From assembly GCA_944472155.2 (NCBI GenBank), contig OX235272.1:4696354-4760353 (forward strand): 64,000 nt of DNA, in the 5' to 3' direction. A program made the position numbers and the translations under genes. The notes beneath the pieces were generated by a model, which saw nothing but the letters and a program-made list of their open reading frames with translations, did no database searches and was not told where the DNA came from. Position 1 is the first letter of the stretch. Every line of letters starts with the position of its first letter. This document shows positions 43,765-54,197 of the stretch, piece after piece. Origin of the DNA: Trichobilharzia szidati. Its lineage: Eukaryota > Platyhelminthes > Trematoda > Strigeidida > Schistosomatidae.

Positions 43765-43905
43765 AACTCAAACGGTGGGTATTGGGTTCGAGTCTCCGTA
43801 GGAATATCATCACTCACCCATTGGCAAATGGAGGTACATGTTGACACTGAGTACAAAATAAAAGATGAAATGCACATCCTGGCTTCCACTGCTAGTCATC
43901 ACTTA
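43765..43905 (+). repeat. Sm-alpha-like SINE, decayed ribozyme
   Basis: GGGTTCGAGTCTCCGTAGG (B-box-like), ATCACTCACCCATTGG, then AGGTACATGTTGACACTGAG, GATGAAATGCACATCCTGG and TTCCACTGCTAGTC. The ribozyme centre is mutated beyond pairing. It lies in opposite orientation to its neighbour at 43555-43700. Confidence 0.7.
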
Positions 43906-44415
43906 CCAGAGTTACTGAAAGTTAATCATAAGACAACGTCGAAGCGTTCGTAGTAGGATCCGGCATGTCAACTAAGGTCAAACATTTCGGCCTCCAGCCA
44001 ATCGACGGTTAAATCAAAATTGAATTAATCACAAATTTCTCATTCATAATTTACAGTCTGCAAATAGCACTACCAGTTGTTCTGAAATTGTGGACAGACT
44101 TTGACGGACTCGTTCAGTTAAAGCCACCCCTCTATATTATCTACTTCCTTGAACTATATGTTATTGTTCGTGATTGCTGGTTTACACATATGATTACATT
44201 GACAACTGTCAAAATCACTATCTAAACAGGACAGTGATATTGTGTGATTAAATCTTACAGAAGTTAGAAGGACTGTTTTGAAAACTACCAACAGACGAGG
44301 ACAATACATCTGCGAAACTGATTACCACAAGATGTATGGCGAAATCATAGCTTCAAAAAATTAATAGTTAGGTTGAAGAAATGTAGGATATCCAAACAAA
44401 GATTCATAATCACGT
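43906..44415. other. Intron sequence, nothing recognised
   Basis: No repeat or coding recognised between the Sm-alpha copy and the foldback element. Confidence 0.35.
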
Positions 44416-44417
44416 AT

Positions 44418-44665
44418 CTTCCAGGATTGCATCATGAGCTGAAATTGGCTAAAGGATCAATGGAAAAACTGAGAGTACAATTGCTTCATCCCAGTCTAGG
44501 ACCCTTCAATAGTACGCACTCACCGCAAAGGTACAAACCCAGGACATTCCGGTTGCAAAGCGAGCTCATGGACCATTCAGCCAATGGAATACGATCGGAT
44601 AGTCAGCCCACGAATTCCAACTTCTGACAATTCACGATATATATCGCGACCACTAGACAGTATCA
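44418..44665 (-). repeat. Foldback hammerhead element, one arm and tRNA-like part
   Basis: GGATTGCATCATGAGCTGAA, GAGAGTACAATTGCTTCATC, CAGTCTAGGACCCTTC, AGTACGCACTCACCGC and the antisense tRNA-like ACATTCCGGTTGCAAAGCG. Core boxes on the minus strand are mutated (TTGAAGG, then GATGAAGC). Confidence 0.65.
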
Positions 44666-45415
44666 TCGGTGCCGAGTAATTTTTCTCACACCCAACCTGC
44701 TGTCCACCCAAAAAATTTGCAAATACAGACTCAACCTAAGGTAGTCCGTAGCCGGGGATAACATCTTCATATAAGGACACAACTCCAGAAACCACTTCAA
44801 ACAGCTTTAACCAGTTGCTCTTTGCACTCTCTGGTCAAGAAATGCATGTATTCTTTCTCTTCTAGGTATTTCAAGAAGAAATCAGCATCCATATTGTTGG
44901 TAATTTGAAAGTGATAACTATCCAGGCTATTCTATAAAGTCCACTAATAGTAAGTTAAGCTAATGTAAGTAAGAAGGGAATATTGATCGATAAGGCAGTG
45001 AATCTGCATCAACTGAGACTGCTAGGATACGCATAACGTGTGCCAAATCAGTAATATTTTCTCATGTGTAATTATGCGGAAATCTTCACGAAAATTTATG
45101 AATTCTTCAACTGTTGGTTTCAGCAACTTAGAGAAGTGTTGACTGTCTTGATGAAGTCCTCAGTAATACCCAAAATCAGTGACAAAACAAGAAATGATTC
45201 ACAGTGATGCCCAGATGAATTCACTTCATCTAGATTCTGAAAATCTTTACTAATCGAAATGTAATTATCCCTTCTCTCTTTACATCTTTGTCGATTACAT
45301 CTTTTCTCCACTTCATGTGTTCCTGCTACCCAAAAAATATGTGGAAGCTAATAGAGATGGATTAGATACAAGCTGCGGAGACCATTTAGTCACATCACTT
45401 TCCAGGCCCTTGAGG
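44666..45415. other. Intron sequence, nothing recognised
   Basis: No family recognised. The 63-codon minus frame at 45311-45120 lies in an intron and lacks a matching phase or motif. Confidence 0.3.
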
Positions 45416-45419
45416 GAAA

Positions 45420-46335
45420 CCCAAATGATAAACGGTGTGATAGACTGAATTATGCAAAAGACCGTCCATGGGGAGTGACAAGACAAGAACACATTGACCC
45501 GATAAGATGACTCTAGTAGATCAAGACTTCTCTGACGATTTATGTCTAATGCCACACAATCTCGAAGACTTGCAAGCGAAAACCAGCAAACTGGCTGAAG
45601 AAGCAGCCAGTGAAGACAGGACTTCAAGTGAACATAGAGAGGACGGAGGCGATATAGATAACCAATAAACAACAACCAGAGCCAGTCACTACCAACGAGA
45701 GAAATTTCAAAGAAGTCACTCACTTCACTTATCTAGGAAGCATCACTTCAACCATGGGTGGTGGGACAGATGAAGATGTCAAAGATAGAATCGGAAAGTC
45801 AGGGCACACCTTCATCAGTCTGAAATCAATTTAGAAATCTTCTGCACTCTGAATACTCAATAAAACTCGGATATTTAACACCATTGTCAAGTTATTTCTT
45901 TTGCATGAGTCAGGAAAAGCATTCACAAATGGCTGCTATAGACTTTTATCAGTAGCTGCCTTCACCGGCTCAGTAATGGAGATTAGATGGTCAGCTAGAA
46001 AGAATTAACAACAAGGAACTCTGGGAACGAACAAACCAAGAAATTATTGCTCAACGAATATCCTGAAGAAAGTGCAGATGAGTCAGACACACTCTGAGGA
46101 GAACGTCGGTTGACATTGCGCGCTAAAACTTCGAACGGAACCCGAATGAGAAACTATGAGTTGGGCGTCCAAGGGTGACACAGAGGAGATTGTCTGAGGA
46201 GGAGATGAAATCTTATGAACATTCATAGAGGCCAACTGACCAGGACTGCAGAGGAGATGACAAAATGGACATGTGCTAATGAAGTGATGATTTCAAAAAA
46301 GGACCTGAGGGAATAGTAACAATGGTAATAATCTA
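45420..46335 (+). pseudogene. RTE RT-to-3'-end fragment, old
   Basis: Plus-strand readings include VIDWIMQKTVHG-like, LASENQQTG (for LQAKTSKLAEE), then FTYLGSITSTMGGGTDEDV and DRIGKSGHTFISLKS near 45720-45830, and the decayed tail region with GGGCGTCCAAGGGTGACAC. Many stops and frameshifts. It lies in the intron between exons 46667-46519 and 43490-42903. Confidence 0.7.
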
Positions 46336-46518
46336 ACTGAGGCATAGCTTGAACCAATGCACTTCTATGCGAGATTCTACGTCGATGAGCCAGTCAGTTA
46401 AGCACAGCCTCCTTTCCGCTAACTAATGCTTAACTATCATCATTTGTTCTGAATCAAAGGTATAACAGCCATACATATAAAATAATGTTTTTTTTCCGTA
46501 TAACACAAAGAAACTTAC

Positions 46519-46667
46519 TTAAACTGCCAGTTGAAGCAGGATTTGGTAAGTCATAAAAGTCATCCGATGATGAAATGGCCAACTCATGAATTTGAGAATT
46601 CAGCGTATTGTCACCATGAGTAGATAGGGAAAGGTTATTTTTTGAATTCGGGCATGTATCTACAACT
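46519..46667 (-). CDS. Host gene exon (fifth placed), 149 nt
   Basis: Acceptor TGTATTGCAATCAG before AGTTGTAG; donor GGCAGTTTAA then GTAAGT. The frame reads VVDTCPNSKNNLSLSTHG, DNTLNSQIHELAISSSDD and FYDLPNPASTGSL. It starts with one base, completing an Arg codon with exon 48294-47873, and ends with one base completing a Ser codon with exon 43490-42903. No domain recognised. Confidence 0.75.
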
Positions 46668-46739
46668 CTGATTGCAATACAAATAAATATAGAGTATGCA
46701 TTACATTACAACACATTATTATTGATTGTAAAAATTATT

Positions 46740-47320
46740 CTCAGTATAAATTTTAAACCACATTGTGTAACTGATGAAAATATTGAACCAGTTAACTAAA
46801 CTAGAAACCCTCTCCTAGTTTACTCGCTATTATTATTATTATTGCTATTATAACTATTACTATTGATATTACTCTATTTGCAATTCTTGTTATATTCTCT
46901 AGTCACTAATTGTTTATCTGAGTGATGTAACTGAAGCGTAATGCAATTTATCTTAATTTTGATCTCTCATACTCCCTCTCCCCCACTTATCTATTTGAAC
47001 ATGACCTGGAAAAACATTCGCACCTATCTTTCTGCATGACTAATTCAATGTAGTTTATTTACTTATCAGTCCTATATCTCCCAATGTAATTTCAAAAGTA
47101 TATATATATCCGTGAATGTAGAGTATTCAGTTGACGAGTTCTACAGAAATTTGATGAATTCATCATTAAATCTTGCTTTATTAACACCCTTGTTGCTTGT
47201 TTGTAAATTCGTATCGGGAAATAAATTTTTTCAATTCTTGAAGAAGAATATTCGTCCGTGGCATCTGTACTTCTCGATCAGCATAAATCTACATTTATAG
47301 CCGTACTTTAATATATTTAT
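46740..47320. other. Intron sequence with simple repeats
   Basis: TTA/ATT microsatellite near 46830-46860 and a TA run near 47100. The 62-codon plus frame at 47112 has no recognised motif. Confidence 0.3.
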
Positions 47321-47324
47321 GCGT

Positions 47325-47445
47325 TGAAGTTTCTGTAGCTATTTGGTTAAGTTTTGTGGGTGGAGTTCCTAGCACCTCGCCCCAACCTTCCCTCTTTATC
47401 CGGGCTTGGGACCGGCTAGAAAACTAGCGAGCTAGTAATCTAGGC
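47325..47445 (-). repeat. SINE fragment of the RTE-tailed family
   Basis: Reverse complement matches 39835-39945, including CTAGCGAGCTAGTAATCTAG and CCTTCCCTCTTTATCCGGG on the plus strand. It continues to the GAAGTTTCTGTAGC block shared with the SINE at 60505. Confidence 0.55.
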
Positions 47446-47815
47446 GCTCTATACTGAAAATCAGTTGGCCGGAAAGAACAAGAACCAACAAGAAACTATG
47501 GGAACAAACAAAACAAGAACCAATCGCCCAACAAATATGCAGGATAAAGTGGAGATGGATTGGACACTCGCTGGCTGAGGAGGCCGCTGGGTGACATCGC
47601 GCGTCAGGCCAATGCTCAAGTGGAACCCGAAAGGGAAGCGGCGAGTGGGACGTCAATGCAAGGGTGACATGGAGGAGATCGTGTGAAGAGGAACTGACAC
47701 AGTATGGATTTACATTGATGCAGGTGAAAAGTACAGCAGAAGACAGAAGCAAGTGGAGACGTGCAGTTGAAGCCCTATGTTCCACTAGGAACCCATAGGA
47801 ACAATAGTAATAATA
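47446..47815 (+). pseudogene. RTE 3' end
   Basis: GGCCGGAAAGAACAAGAACC, ATGCAGGATAAAGTGG, GGTGACATCGCGCGTCAGG, CAAGTGGAACCCGAAAGGG, CAAGGGTGACATGGAGG and CCCTATGTTCCACTAGG, then AATAATAATAT. Severely 5'-truncated copy of the same RTE subfamily as 61.3 kb. Confidence 0.8.
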
Positions 47816-47838
47816 ATATAGCCATACTGTTAACGCAG

Positions 47839-47860
47839 AATATATATATATATATATACG
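47839..47860. repeat. TA microsatellite
   Basis: Uninterrupted (TA)n of about 20 bases directly downstream of exon 48294-47873 in the gene's direction. The apparent reading-through of the exon frame into a Tyr-Ile run is an artefact of this tract. Confidence 0.8.
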
Positions 47861-47872
47861 AAAGTCACATAC

Positions 47873-48294
47873 CTTGAAGACAAGCATGATGAACAGTTAA
47901 TCGATTCTGTTTGCATACTTGTATCACAAGTACTGTGTTTAGTTCGACAACCGCCATCATCATCATCATCATCCTCATCATTATCCCCACTGGCAATTGT
48001 ACACTGTACACCAATTGACACCTTACAAATTGATACGCTACTGTCACAGTTTGATTCATATTGTGTCTTTTCATGCTGATTAAGCGAATTCGCAGTTATC
48101 TGATGACTGTTTTTCTCAGAATTTTGAGAAATTGGTGAATTATTGGCTTCAGTGGACTTTGAAGTTGTTACCTTACAATATTTGGATAAGAATTCACTTA
48201 AACTAATTGTCTCATTTAATATTTGACTGGAATTCTCTTTTTGCGGTTCATCAGAAGCTTCATATTTCTGAACAATGGATTGGACACTGTACAA
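47873..48294 (-). CDS. Host gene exon (fourth placed), 422 nt
   Basis: Acceptor TTAATTTCAG before TTGTACAG; donor TCTTCAAG then GTATGT. The frame reads LYSVQSIVQKYEASDEPQ, ISLSEFLSKYCKVTTSK, a Ser/Asn/Gln-rich stretch, VSICKVSIGVQCTIASGD, an acidic NDEDDDDDD run, and TCDTSMQTESINCSS. VQC and MQT lie in contexts resembling dynein light chain LC8-binding motifs (GVQ-/TQT-type). The acidic run is a GAT-type microsatellite. No membrane segment or enzyme motif is seen. Confidence 0.8.
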
Positions 48295-48544
48295 CTGAAA
48301 TTAAAATATGTAATTAAGACAGTGATAAAGTAAAAGAAATAAAACTGCAATAGTATATATGATAAGATAATACAGTCAGCTTGTCTCGTTATCCGAAATT
48401 CTCAGGAGCGATTCAAAGTGGGATCATGGATGCATACAAGAGATTTGTAGCGTAGGTGAATGATTTTGATCTGGCTGTGCTCTATGATCTCAGGGAAGAA
48501 GTAAGGAAATCTACCCTGCAAATCGACACTTCAGATTTTTCGAT

Positions 48545-48712
48545 TAAAGTATTTCATCGTGAGCTCATATAGGTTAAAGAACCACTGGAGTACTGGACAG
48601 CAGTTTCGATCCAGTCCGGGACTCTTTACAGTACGCACCCACCGCAAGGGTTCGAACCAGGACCTTCTGGTTACGAGGCAAGCTCATAGACCATTAAGCC
48701 ATTGATATCAAA
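48545..48712 (-). repeat. Foldback hammerhead element, one arm
   Basis: TATTTCATCGTGAGCTCATA, GGTTAAAGAACCACTGG, AGTACTGGACAGCAGTTTCG, ATCCAGTCCGGGACTC and TACAGTACGCACCCACCGC, then the antisense tRNA-like GGACCTTCTGGTTACGAGGC. The minus-strand core is mutated (CTGTAAAGA). Confidence 0.7.
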
Positions 48713-48714
48713 GT

Positions 48715-48850
48715 GCTATCCACCAGGACACTTGGATACTTGGTTCGAGTCCCAGCGGGAACGCTATCACTCACTCACTGGGAATTGTTGGTACAAAGAG
48801 GGTGAAATGAGAATCCTGGATTACACTGCTTAGTCACCACCAATTTGTGG
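48715..48850 (+). repeat. Sm-alpha-like SINE, decayed ribozyme
   Basis: TTGGTTCGAGTCCCAGCGGG (B-box), CTATCACTCACTCACTGGG, then GGTGAAATGAGAATCCTGG and TTACACTGCTTAGTCACCAC. The ribozyme core is mostly deleted. Confidence 0.7.
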
Positions 48851-49025
48851 TTCATACAGCGCCAGATCCACTTCAGTCTAAGGGACAGGTCAGTACCAAC
48901 AACAGTCACACACAATGAGTGTGTCTCATACTGTGGTTTTTACATGCGAGATCTGTACAACAGAGCTGAATTCTAGCAATAGAGAGAGAGTATATTTCTT
49001 AACTTAGTCGTTTTGTTATCTCAAA
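48851..49025. other. Intron sequence, nothing recognised
   Basis: No family recognised. Confidence 0.3.
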
Positions 49026-49027
49026 AA

Positions 49028-49138
49028 TAGCTTAATTTAAATAAAGCAAAGACAACAATGGTTTGTGCAGAATAAAATGGTACCAGCATTGTTTATTTCG
49101 TTGGCTTCTCATCAGCTGCTTACAGTTGAAAGACATTT
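49028..49138 (+). repeat. PLE family B terminal-repeat fragment
   Basis: AATAAAGCAAAGACAACAAT, GGTTTGTGCAGAATAAAATG and TTGGCTTCTCATCAGCTGC, related to 24210-24300 and, reversed, 24690-24790. Confidence 0.5.
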
Positions 49139-49144
49139 CTTGTT

Positions 49145-49680
49145 AATTCTATTATGTTTAAAATTTTATTTTAATAAAGTCACATAGTGTTATGTAGTAA
49201 TATTTACTGATGACCACGTTTCGAGCACAATTTATTGCTCATCAGTAAGTATCACTGTACATTCATGTATTTATAATAAATGGGTAGGAAAGTTCCAGAA
49301 TAATTTCCGGTCAAGAGTCAAATTAATAAAATTACAATTAGGAATTAAAATGTCATAATAAACAGGCGGGCAGGGAGGATAAAACTCAAACAAAGTAGCA
49401 TCATAATTACTGAGAAGATTGACACTGATTGTGCAATTACGGGTTAGAAATGTAGAAATAACAAAAATAGACACGATCCGACCCTTGACCAGAAATTATT
49501 CTGGAACTTTCCTACCCATTTATTGTAAATACACGAATGTACAGCCTAGTTGACGATGACTTCGTCGAAAAGAAAATTTTCTTCACCCATGATATGTATC
49601 CGAATATCACTGTGTAACACTGTGTGATTTTTTTCAAAATAAAAATTTTATCCACAATGGAGTTATACTCTACCAAAGTA
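49145..49680. repeat. PLE family A ends as a large inverted repeat
   Basis: The terminal repeat at 49150-49250 is mirrored at 49610-49670. An inner inverted repeat of about 65 bases (49255-49322 and 49477-49545) shares AATAAATGGGTAGGAAAGTT then CCAGAATAATTTCC. The whole is almost a palindrome around a 150-base centre. No PLE coding is left. Confidence 0.65.
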
Positions 49681-50000
49681 CCCTACGTACTCTAAATAGA
49701 ATTTTGTTTTCCAAAACGTTCATTTTATTCCACACAACAAAAAACTAATTCATTCATGCTTGAGAAATTAACTTTATTCCACTTCACACTACTGGACACT
49801 GATATCGAATTCTAACATTGGAGATTAAGTAGAAAGTGTTAAGTAAGTAGATGTAAGTTAATCGAGTTGCGTCGAGCGAGATGGCTGAGGCATGTGTCAG
49901 GCACGTTAGCTGAGACTAAATTGTGATAGAAAGCTTCAACTCATTTCTGAATAAACTTGACGAAAAACTTCAGTAATCATTGCCATCAAAAGTTTTTACA
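49681..50000. other. Intron sequence, nothing recognised
   Basis: No family recognised. Confidence 0.3.
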
Positions 50001-50004
50001 CTCA

Positions 50005-50595
50005 TTATAATAGAGAGACTATCGATGGTGGCTTTTTGGCTTCCATCGTTATCAGTGCACACAGAGGGAAGAGGAAGTGAAGAGCCACTAAGTAGAGGAG
50101 TTGCATTAGTAGAAGGAAGGCAAGGTAATAGAGATGAAGATGAAGACAAAGGTGAGTGGGGATTAGAGAGGTTTCGTGTGCGCTTCGGATTGTGAGGGCG
50201 ATTGTTACTTCCCGGCTACCCACACCGTGGAAGTTGGTTGCGTGACCGCAGAGCCCAGGGGACAACTGCTTGAGGCCGGTCACATACGGCCTGTTTTTGT
50301 CTGTTGTTTTTTATTTGGTGTGTCTCAGTAGCGTATTTATCACTTCTGCCCTGTGACACGGCAGCAGGAAGAGCGGTCGTTGTTAATCCGGGCCCCGACC
50401 GATCCAGCATGATATTTTGTGTTTTTGTTTGAGTCATGGCATTGGACTGGGTAGCTGCTTTTTGTCTAACCGCTATCCAAACAACCTTTCTGGCATGGTA
50501 AGACCTATAGGAACTTAAGTTCCAGCCAGTGTAGCTTGTTGGGTCATTGCGATATGCAAGCCCGACCACCACGTCAAGGTAGCAGCTTTCGATCG
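50005..50595 (-). other. GC-richer block of unknown origin with overlapping frames
   Basis: Minus frames 50572-50216 (118 codons, VGLAYRNDPTSYTGWNLSS, RSYHARKVVWIAVRQKAATQ) and 50283-50005 (92 codons, with a hydrophobic LYYLAFLLLMQLLYLVALHF stretch) overlap. The base composition is visibly higher in GC than its surroundings. It resembles a mobile or repeated sequence, but only one copy is in the window and I recognise no domain. It lies in an intron of the host gene, and its frames do not fit the exon chain. Confidence 0.35.
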
Positions 50596-50712
50596 GGACT
50601 CATTATAATAAAGGTTTCTGTATTTCCCAATGAATGAAAAAACAAAACGATATTGTTTTTACTGACGTTTTGCTATTTAATGCTAATAGATTTATGAAAG
50701 TATTATAAAATA
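50596..50712 (+). repeat. Inverted partner of 56345-56445
   Basis: CATTATAATAAAGG, GTATTTCCCAATGAATG, AAACGATATTGTTTTTACTG and ACGTTTTGCTATTTAATGC are mirrored at 56345-56445. Family unknown; possibly a terminal repeat of the GC-richer block to its left or of a PLE. Confidence 0.5.
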
Positions 50713-50899
50713 AAAAATAGAATAAAAGCTTTTATAGTTCAGTAGTTTATTTAGCTAATATTTAGAGAACTTAAAGGTTGATATCAATTTTAGCATTACT
50801 GAAAATGCACTGATATATGAAAGGGCAAACTGTAAATCCTACTCCAGCAGTTGCCGCCTTCTTTTTGGTTTGTCAACTAAGCTTGACGTACAGCGTAGT

Positions 50900-51350
50900 C
50901 TATGGCTTAAGGTAAGCAGGCCACTGAAAACCTGAGAGTACTGGGCAGCTGCTTCATCCTAGTTTGGAAGTCTTCAGGATTACGCACACGTGGCTTTCAA
51001 GTTACTGGATGATTTCGCTGACCATTCAACCACCGGGATGGAATTCGATGGCCCTTGTATTCAAACTTATGTCATAGTTCGCGATTCTTTTAGCACCACC
51101 TCCAGCCAGTATCGTCGACAAGTATTTCTCCTGACACATGACCTGATGGATCCCAATGGACACAACTTCACACTAGAACTCTGGGCGTTTTGATCTGGTA
51201 GTCGGTTTCCAGTAAGAACTTGATTAATTCCTAACTGAGGTCCACGAAGTTAGGTATGAGGACAAATACTCGCCGACGACAGAGGCTGTTGGTGGTGCTG
51301 AGAAAATAACCGAAATGTTATTCAGTCAGAAATCATCTGTAAAGCGTGAA
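50900..51350 (-). repeat. Foldback hammerhead element, diverged
   Basis: CCACTGAAAACCTGAGAGTA, CTGGGCAGCTGCTTCATCC, TAGTTTGGAAGTCTTC and the central part with ACAAGTATTTCTCCTGACAC (antisense of the GAGGACAAATACTCGCCGAA block in the copy at 60845). The ribozyme core is mutated. It lies just downstream of exon 52031-51506. Confidence 0.55.
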
Positions 51351-51505
51351 CCTTCTACATCTACTTTCTCACTGCACTGGTAAAGATGACAATAATGCCA
51401 GCAGAGCGAAGATTATCAAAACACATGGAGAATAGTTTTGCCAGAAAACAGAGAAATACTCAGCCATAAATGCTCTAGACTGAAATATGTGTGGAATGAA
51501 CTTAC

Positions 51506-52031
51506 CGGTTCCTCAGTGTACTTTATACTTGACTTCTTTTGTACTTCATTTAGTCTTCTATGTGTGGAAGTAGGACCTAAGGCCAAATTGATTCTTTGAG
51601 AATAACAGTTATCTGGATCGCTTCTGTCATCATCAGTTTTCAGTGATGTTTCATTGACTTCATAATTGATTTGTACTGAAGCATCATGATTACCAGATTT
51701 GCTCTTGATGGTGGTATCAGATTGTCTACTCAGAGCTGGGAAGCTGTGTACTCTACGAAATCGGTTGCCAGATACATTTGGAGTTAGAGTTGGAGTTGTT
51801 CTAAACGACTGAAGGTATGGATGCTTAGTGTACAATGGGTTGTTATTATTTATCAGAGGTGAATCCAACTCTTGTGCAGCTTTTAAACGCTTAAGATAGC
51901 GTTGTTTACGTGTCAGTAAACTTGATGTACGAATTAAATCAATTCTGCCGGAAGCGTCGGGATTCTCAACTGACATCGATAGTACTTGTGTGATATGTGA
52001 AGCTGGTTTCACTGGTGTCGGTGTTTCAGGT
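51506..52031 (-). CDS. Host gene exon (third placed), 526 nt
   Basis: Acceptor ACGTTTTTAAG before ACCTGAAAC; donor GAACCG then GTAAGT. The frame reads PETPTPVKPASHITQVLSMS, then SSLLTRKQRYLKRLKAAQEL (a basic, possibly helical segment), TKHPYLQSFRTTPTLTPNVS, RRVHSFPALSRQSDTTIKS, ASVQINYEVNETSLK and ends IKYTEEP. It ends exactly in phase 0, matching the phase-0 start of exon 48294-47873. Apart from the basic segment the sequence looks disordered with many Ser/Thr-Pro sites. Confidence 0.8.
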
Positions 52032-52139
52032 CTTAAAAACGTAAAAAGGCGGTAGAATATTCAGTTAAACACTTTATGCATGAACCTGTGTGATATTTAA
52101 CACAGAAAAATGAGGCACTGATACGTTATTGTTGCAATA

Positions 52140-52970
52140 AGACCGCAACAAATTATCAGACTGGTCCAGAGAATGGATGTTCCCAATCAATGTAGCGAAA
52201 TGTGCAACCATGCACATCGGACACGCAAGGACCAGCTCCTACAAACTGGAGGGAATAAAACTCCCATTGGTTCAGACTCATTTGGATTTCGGTGCCATAG
52301 TAAGTCAAGACTTAATAACTACAGCACAGTGTTGCGCGGTGGTTGCTTGTAGTTTCAGAGCCTTTACTAGAATCACCAAGGATATGTTCACCTCTTTATA
52401 TGCATCTCTCGTGAGGTCAGTACTAGAAAACTGTATCCAGGCAACCAGTCCTTGTCTTAAATGGGACTCATCTATTCTAGAAAGGGTTCATAGGAAGGCA
52501 ACACGTATGATTCTCGGCATGACTAGTTTATCGTACGAGGGATGACTAGACAGTGTAAATCTCTTCTCCCTATTATACCGTTCACTTTTTTACTATTTCA
52601 AGGGATTTAATACGTAATATTACTTCTTAAACAGAGCGCTGTTTTCCCAATATCCGTTCAGTCGATTATTGCATGAATACGGCTTATGCAGGTGTTCCGT
52701 ATGCAACAGCACTCTTTTCCACAGACCCTTAGTATAACGGAATAATCGTTTAGAAAATCTCTCCTAAACGATCTATGTAACATAATGCTACTAATTTAAA
52801 CATTCCAACTAACTTTGTAATTGTTATCCGTTTTTATCCTTGACTTTATATCATCATTCTGACGTTTACACAACATGTGGTGACTGGATCCTTATTATAT
52901 TTGTGTTTGTTCCTTTGTAATCTCTAATTCTAATGCTTCTCTTTGTGGTTATGTGATGACATTGATAATG
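52140..52970 (+). pseudogene. L2/Jockey-like non-LTR RT C-terminal part
   Basis: The plus frame 52177-52545 encodes FPINVAKCATMHIGH, LDFGAIVSQDL, TRITKDMFTSLYASLVRSVL, ENCIQATSPCLKWDSSILER and VHRKATRMILGM. This is the region after the RT palm in L2/Jockey/CR1-type elements (K(C), DLG, LY..LVR..LEYC, LERVQR.AT). Downstream the frame decays (SVNLFSLLYRSLFYYFKG). Its 3' UTR (52795-52965) continues after an RTE insertion at 53640-53770. It differs from the CR1 family at 26967. Confidence 0.7.
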
Positions 52971-52974
52971 TGTT

Positions 52975-53638
52975 GTTTAACGAATGCGCATAAATGTGAG
53001 GAACCTGAAAGAAACAACCTCCTTCACCTACCTGGGAAGCATCGTTTCAACTTCAGGTGGACGGAACTGATCAGGATATCATGGCGAGGATCGGGAGAGC
53101 AAGGCAGGCTTTCGTTTCTCTCAAGTCTAGGTGGAGGTCAACAACACTCACCATTAAAAATAAGATCCGGATTTTAGACTCCAATGTGAAGTTAGTGTTA
53201 CTATACGGATCAGAGACTTGGCGCGTCATGAAGAGCACTTCGAACAAACTGCAGACCTTCATCAACGGGTGTCTTCACTCAATACTTCGCTCAAAATCAG
53301 ATGGCCGAGGAGCAAAGATCAGCAACAAGGTGGAATTTCTGCGGCCGAACCAACCAGGAACTGATTGTGCAGCAAACAAACAGGAAGAAATGGAGATGGA
53401 TTGGCCATACTCTGAGGAAACCATCAGGTGACATCACAGGCCAGGTCCTCGAGTTGAAACCGAACGGGAGGCGGCGAGTTGGCCGTCCAAGAGTGACTTG
53501 GAGGAGGTCATATGAAGAGGAGATGAAAACGTGTGGGCAGACATGGAGCCTGGTCAAAACGCTGGCAGAGAACCGAACACAATGGAGACGTGTGGCTGAG
53601 GCCCTATGTTCCTCTAGGTACTAAAGGAAACAACAATA
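52975..53638 (+). pseudogene. RTE 3' half inserted in the L2/Jockey-like element
   Basis: Plus frames encode (LHLPGKH in a shifted frame) QDIMARIGRARQAFVSLKS, KIRILDSNVKLVLLYGSETW, NKLQTFINGCLHSIL, then QTNRKKWRWIGHTLRKPSGD, RRVGRPRVTWRRSYEEEMK and AENRTQWRRVAEALCSSRY. The 3' end is CCTATGTTCCTCTAGG with AACAATAATAAT. Two frameshifts. It separates 52140-52970 from matching sequence at 53640-53770. Confidence 0.8.
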
Positions 53639-53775
53639 ATAATTAACGACTGTGACTTTGTTTGAGTCACTCTGACCTTAGGCTATCTACAGGGATTGTT
53701 TTTTGTGTGATTCTTCCCGACAGAGCTCTAATTCCACTCTCAGGCACTTCATACGGTTTCGATAACTTACAGATA
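53639..53775 (+). repeat. L2/Jockey-like element 3' UTR, resumed
   Basis: CTGACCTTAGG and CTCTCAGGCACTTCATACGG match 31080-31200 in order (CAACTAAGGTCATTCGGGCC, CTCAGGTACTTCATGTGG), completing the element interrupted by the RTE. Confidence 0.45.
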
Positions 53776-54190
53776 AGACACTCACAAACACAGTCTGTTT
53801 GAAAGTGAGGATTGTGAATCTATGTCCACAGAGAACCTTGCCTCCAGATACTGACTGCTGTAGGATCTACCTTCTATAACATCTCTTACAGAGAACCGAA
53901 AGTTGACAAAGTTGGCTTGCTCTAGAGAAGCACGTAACTGTCGGTACTTCCCCTTCTGCCAACAGTACCATTATGCCTTCAAATCCCCACCACGCAAGTA
54001 TAAAACTTGTAGGAACATTCTTTCCAGCCAGTACAGCCCAATCATCACGTTCAGGCAGCAGACATCAGTCAGGAGTACAGCTCTAGGTTTACCTTAATCC
54101 TCTGCTTTTCTTTTCCGTATAAATTAAGTCGAAAGAAGATGCAGCCGGATAAAAAACATCCCATACTAATTAAAGTAAATGCTTTTTATT
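53776..54190. other. Intron sequence, nothing recognised
   Basis: A 64-codon plus frame at 53903 has no recognised motif. Confidence 0.3.
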
Positions 54191-54197
54191 AACTTAC

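Noticed and set aside
50216..50572. 118-codon minus ORF as a host exon
   Set aside because: Neighbouring exons 52031-51506 and 48294-47873 already join in phase; including this frame would need splice sites I could not find.
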